A DNA stretch of 64,000 nucleotides, taken from positions 1,488,001 through 1,552,000 of the forward strand of contig NZ_CP145263.1 in the NCBI RefSeq assembly GCF_040739495.1. Direction: 5' to 3'. Shown piece by piece: positions 61,000-64,000 of this stretch. The notes beneath the pieces are model-generated. The model was not told the origin of the DNA. It searched no databases and saw nothing but the letters and a program-made list of their open reading frames with translations. The stretch's first letter is position 1. Each line of letters begins with the position of its first letter. The DNA is from Staphylococcus capitis subsp. capitis. Lineage in GTDB: Bacteria; Bacillota; Bacilli; Staphylococcales; Staphylococcaceae. A program made the position numbers and the translations under genes.

Positions 61000-61737
61000 C
61001 TACTTGTTTTTCAATTGCTTTTTGTACGTTTCTAAAATTTCTTTATCTTTTTGACTGAGCTCATAATTTTCTAAAAGGTCTGGTCGTTTTTCATAAGTGC
61101 GAATCAATTTTTGTTCATGTCGCCACTGCTCAATATGAGCATGATTTCCGGATAATAAGACATCCGGTACCTTCATTTCTTTATATTCACGGGGTCTTGT
61201 ATATTGTGGAAATTCTAATAATCCATCTGAAAATGAATCATCTTGATGTGAAGCTTCATTACCTAACACTCCAGGAATCAAGCGTACAATCGCATCAGTC
61301 ATTGTCATAGCAGGCAATTCTCCACCTGTAAGTACATAATCTCCCATAGAAATTTCATCAGTAACAAGATGTTCTCTGATACGTTCATCATACCCTTCGT
61401 AATGACCACAAATAAATACAATATGTTGCGCTTCACTTAACTCTTGTGCTATCTCTTGAGTAAAAGGTCTACCCTGAGGACACATTAATATCACACGAGT
61501 GTTATCATCTTTTTTTAAATCTTCCATAGCATTAAACACAGGCTCTGGTTTTAATACCATTCCTTGCCCACCGCCAAATGGGTAATCATCTACTTGATTA
61601 TGTTTGTTAACTGAATAATCTCGAAAATTAATTGTATTTACATTAATAATTTCTTTATCTTGAGCGCGTTTCAAAATCGAATGATTAAGCACACCATCAA
61701 ACATTTCTGGAAATAACGTTAAATAATCAATTCTCAT
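61000..61737 (-). CDS. trmD: tRNA (guanine-37-N1) methyltransferase TrmD
   Basis: 245 residues. SPOUT-fold enzyme making m1G37, which keeps reading frame. [17 protein letters not shown] at about 55-71, HYEGYDERI at about 117-125, and the knot segment [16 protein letters not shown] at about 133-148. It overlaps rimM by 1 nt. Confidence 0.97.
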   Translation of the reverse strand: MRIDYLTLFPEMFDGVLNHSILKRAQDKEIINVNTINFRDYSVNKHNQVDDYPFGGGQGMVLKPEPVFNAMEDLKKDDNTRVILMCPQGRPFTQEIAQELSEAQHIVFICGHYEGYDERIREHLVTDEISMGDYVLTGGELPAMTMTDAIVRLIPGVLGNEASHQDDSFSDGLLEFPQYTRPREYKEMKVPDVLLSGNHAHIEQWRHEQKLIRTYEKRPDLLENYELSQKDKEILETYKKQLKNK

Positions 61738-62240
61738 TAATCTAACAATCCTTCCATAGGTGTAATTTTAATTGATTTACCTTCCACGTCTATATCTTTA
61801 ACTACATCTTCAATGTATGGAATAAGGTACTCTTTATCTCCTTTAACAACCCACACATCATTAGCGCCAGTCTCAAAGATATTAATTACACGTCCGATGG
61901 GAGTGTCTGTATCATCAAAAACTGTACATCCTATAATATCAGAATAATAGTACTCATGTTCATCCAACTCTATATCCTCATGATCACGTTCTTGATATAA
62001 ATAATCTCCTTTAAGGTGTTCAATATCATTTATATTATTTATTCCTTCGAACTTTAACATATGAAACCCTTTATGTATGCGATAAGATGAAACAGTATAT
62101 TGTAAATCTTCGTTATTATGCTTAACAATTAAATTTTCACCTGGTTGAAATCGTGTTTCTGTAAAATCTGAATTTGATTTCACTTTTATTTCGCCTTTGA
62201 TACCATGTGTATTTACAATTTGTCCTACTTCTACTTCCAT
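61737..62240 (-). CDS. rimM: Ribosome maturation factor RimM
   Basis: 167 residues. Binds S19 in 30S head assembly. N-terminal RimM domain ([17 protein letters not shown]) and a C-terminal PRC-barrel ([27 protein letters not shown]). It overlaps trmD by 1 nt. A 286-nt gap to rpsP contains a terminator. Confidence 0.96.
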   Translation of the reverse strand: MEVEVGQIVNTHGIKGEIKVKSNSDFTETRFQPGENLIVKHNNEDLQYTVSSYRIHKGFHMLKFEGINNINDIEHLKGDYLYQERDHEDIELDEHEYYYSDIIGCTVFDDTDTPIGRVINIFETGANDVWVVKGDKEYLIPYIEDVVKDIDVEGKSIKITPMEGLLD

Positions 62241-62474
62241 ACAACACCCCTCCTAGTCCATCTATTTCTGACTTTTTGAAAATGAATCACGTATATTTTA
62301 TCACGTATAAGCGGTTATATAAAAAAGTGATAATAACAAACATGCTAGTTGTTTAGAAATTGTGATAAACGTATTTTATATAATAGAAACTTTCAAGTTT
62401 ATAATTCATTATTTAGAAGAAATAAAAAAATGACTCACACATCTTTTAAATGCGTTTAATACTATCAAAAAGTT

Positions 62475-62509
62475 AAAAAAGTCTGAGACATCAATTCTGT
62501 CTCAGACTA
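62475..62509 (-). terminator. Terminator or attenuator after rpsP
   Basis: Perfect 10-bp stem GTCTGAGACA / TGTCTCAGAC (62481-62490 with 62499-62508), 8-nt loop, T6 on the minus strand. It divides rpsP from rimM, which are usually one operon, so it may be a partial terminator. Confidence 0.88.
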
Positions 62510-62526
62510 ACAAAGATTTTAGCTAA

Positions 62527-62802
62527 TTATTTAGCATTTTTTTGTTCATCAAATTTTTTCAAGATACCTTCTCTTGATAAGATATTGTGAACTGTATCTG
62601 TTGGTTTAGCACCATCGTGTAACCATTTTAAAGCTAACTCTTCATCAATTTTTACTTCTGGTGCATTAACATTTGCTGGATTATAAGTACCTACTTGCTC
62701 GATGATACGACCATCACGTGGTGAACGTGCATCAGCAACTACGATACGATAGAATGGGTTTCTTTTAGAACCTAAACGTGTTAAACGAATTTTAACTGCC
62801 AT
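62527..62802 (-). CDS. rpsP: 30S ribosomal protein S16
   Basis: 91 residues ([20 protein letters not shown]...). Conserved [20 protein letters not shown] and the [15 protein letters not shown] segment. First gene of the operon, with a near-consensus promoter about 50 nt upstream. Confidence 0.98.
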   Translation of the reverse strand: MAVKIRLTRLGSKRNPFYRIVVADARSPRDGRIIEQVGTYNPANVNAPEVKIDEELALKWLHDGAKPTDTVHNILSREGILKKFDEQKNAK

Positions 62803-62851
62803 TTAAATTACTCTCCTTTATGTGTTTTCATTTTATTTTCTACAAGAATAA

Positions 62852-62880
62852 ATATTAACAGTTACACAAAAGTTTGTAAA
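62852..62880 (-). promoter_or_regulatory. rpsP promoter
   Basis: TTTACA (62875-62880) and TAATAT (62852-62857) on the minus strand, spacer 17 nt. Confidence 0.6.
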
Positions 62881-62893
62881 GACTTTTTTCTTT

Positions 62894-63116
62894 ACCAAAA
62901 GTAGATTTATGAAATAAATCGTACTTTTGGTTATGCATGAGCTTTAGCTCAGGCGCTCCTTTACTCATTTTATGAAATAAATCGTACTTTTGGTTATGGG
63001 AGCGAGACAGAATTCATCATGAATTCGTCTTCTCGCCCCCGCACAATTGATTAGGGTATTATAAACATAATGCCCAATCAATCACTGCGTACATGAGCTT
63101 TAGCTCAGGCGTTCCT
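62894..63116. repeat. Nested repeat cluster between ffh and rpsP
   Basis: 425-nt gene-free gap filled with repeats. Unit A, beginning TTTATGAAATAAATCG, occurs at 62906-62935 and 62969-62998 (30 nt, period 63). Unit B, beginning CATGAGCTTTAGCTCAGGCG, occurs at 62936-62960 and 63092-63116 and holds a GAGC/GCTC hairpin. An inverted repeat spans 62894-62931 (ACCAAAAGTA / TACTTTTGGT). A GGGAGCGAGA.. hairpin at 62998-63040 and one around 63,047-63,083 (ATTGATT / AATCAAT) follow. Confidence 0.8.
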
Positions 63117-63177
63117 CTAAATTTATTTAGTTAGTGAGACTTACGCACTGGCTTTTAACTCGAATGTACCATAATAA

Positions 63178-63218
63178 ATAAAACATCGAACAATCAATAA
63201 AATTGTTCGATGTTTTTA
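63178..63218 (-). terminator. Terminator after ffh
   Basis: Perfect 13-bp stem AAACATCGAACAA / TTGTTCGATGTTT (63181-63193 with 63203-63215) with a T-rich end on the minus strand, about 12 nt after the ffh stop. Confidence 0.92.
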
Positions 63219-63227
63219 AACTATTTA

Positions 63228-64000
63228 TTAAAATGGTAAATTCATACCTTTTAACATATTTTCCATCTGGCTTCGCTTACCTTTTTTACCTTTGCCGCCA
63301 CCAGTAAATTGTTTCATCATTTTCTTCATATCATTGAATTGCTTCATAAGACGATTAACTTCTTGTAATGATCGACCAGAACCTTTAGCTATACGTTTCT
63401 TACGAGAAACATTTAATGTTTCTGGGTTAGAACGTTCTTTTGGTGTCATTGACTGAATAATTGCTTTAATATGGTCAATTTGTTTATCGCTCATATTAAG
63501 CTTATCCAATCCTTTCATTTTATTCATCCCAGGAATCATTTTCATAATATCATCTAACGGACCTAAGTTTTTAACTTGGTCTAATTGTTCTAAGAAATCA
63601 TCCAACGTAAATGAAGAATCACGCATTTTTTTCTCTAAATCTTTAGCTTTTTCTTGGTCAACATCTTGTTGTGCTTTTTCAATTAAGCTTAAAACGTCAC
63701 CCATGCCTAAAATACGAGAAGCCATGCGTTCAGGATGGAATAATTCTAATCCATCTAATTTCTCACTCATACCTACAAATTTAATAGGTTTCTGAGTCAC
63801 TGAACGAATAGATAGTGCAGCACCACCACGTGTATCACCATCTAATTTAGTTAGGGTTACACCTGACACATCTAGTTGATCATCAAATGATTGTGCAACA
63901 TTGACAGCATCTTGACCTGTCATTGCATCAACAACTAGCATAATTTCGTCGGGTTTGGAAATTTCTTTAACTTCTTGTAACTCATTCATTAAAGCTTCAT
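63228..64000 (-). CDS. ffh: Signal recognition particle protein Ffh (5' end outside window)
   Basis: About 256 C-terminal residues are visible; the frame remains open to the right edge (EALMNELQEVKE), so the ATG at 63989 is internal. SRP54 GTPase that delivers membrane and secreted proteins with 4.5S RNA. Visible: G4 TKLDGDTRGGAALS, the closing-loop VGMSEKLDGLELF, and the methionine-rich M domain (IPGMNKMKGLDKLNMS; MKQFNDMKKMMKQFTGGG). Confidence 0.97.
   Translation of the reverse strand, partial: EALMNELQEVKEISKPDEIMLVVDAMTGQDAVNVAQSFDDQLDVSGVTLTKLDGDTRGGAALSIRSVTQKPIKFVGMSEKLDGLELFHPERMASRILGMGDVLSLIEKAQQDVDQEKAKDLEKKMRDSSFTLDDFLEQLDQVKNLGPLDDIMKMIPGMNKMKGLDKLNMSDKQIDHIKAIIQSMTPKERSNPETLNVSRKKRIAKGSGRSLQEVNRLMKQFNDMKKMMKQFTGGGKGKKGKRSQMENMLKGMNLPF

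Noticed and set aside
62894..63116. Repeat cluster as a possible origin or attachment site
   Set aside because: No integrase, replication gene or DnaA-box cluster is nearby, and the units look like staphylococcal intergenic repeats.
1..64000. tRNA, rRNA, rnpB or ssrA genes
   Set aside because: I looked for cloverleaf-like blocks and known RNA signatures in the intergenic gaps and saw none; without a covariance search this is not proof of absence.

Overview
This is a low-GC Gram-positive chromosome segment. Gene order and near full-length protein similarity, recalled from memory, place it in Staphylococcus, most likely a coagulase-negative species. Support includes the order rny-recA-cinA-pgsA, the nus/infB operon, xerC-hslV-hslU-codY, a STAR-type repeat, and a PolC of 1438 residues. 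I could not fix the species. The segment is almost entirely core housekeeping DNA. Nearly every gene is on the minus strand, so the window is written opposite to the direction of transcription.

Layout, left to right (genes on minus unless stated): korA-like oxidoreductase (cut by the window edge) and ymdB; a 71-codon orphan gene on plus; rny; recA with an SOS box; cinA; pgsA, a short RodZ-like protein, a DUF3388/YmfK protein, ymfI, two M16 peptidase-like genes, a GntR regulator and the FtsK/SpoIIIE translocase; rnjB, pnp, rpsO, ribF, truB; the rimP-nusA-rnpM-rplGA-infB-rbfA operon; polC, proS, rseP, cdsA, uppS, frr, pyrH, tsf, rpsB; codY, hslU, hslV, xerC; trmFO, topA, dprA; a 488-bp repeat-filled gap; sucD, sucC, rnhB, rbgA; two overlapping yfhO genes on plus; a small degraded accessory island; and rplS, trmD, rimM, rpsP and the 3' part of ffh.

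The genes group by function: RNA processing and decay (RNase Y, RNase J2, PNPase), translation (IF-2, EF-Ts, S2, S15, S16, L19, RRF, RimP, RbfA, RimM, TruB, TrmD, TrmFO), replication and DNA handling (PolC, TopA, RecA, XerC, DprA, FtsK, RNase HII), envelope lipids and polymers (PgsA, CdsA, UppS, YfhO), proteolysis (HslVU, RseP, M16 pair) and nutrient control (CodY, with a cre-like site in the sucCD promoter). Start codons were re-chosen by ribosome-binding site for korA, ymfK, rpsO, infB, rimP, polC, rnjB, uppS, tsf, codY, hslU, trmFO, rnhB and rbgA.

The only clearly accessory stretch is about 58,920-60,467. It holds an internally deleted IS3-family transposase remnant, a pseudogene for a secreted, two-cysteine, bacteriocin-like protein, and a 60-residue two-helix membrane protein directly behind it (immunity-like position). 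A 20-bp copy of one arm of the rplS terminator lies at the far edge of this stretch and marks the likely insertion boundary. I saw no CRISPR array, prophage, rRNA or tRNA gene, and I do not claim a wholly new system. The degraded secreted-protein locus and the repeat clusters are the parts least explained by known annotation.
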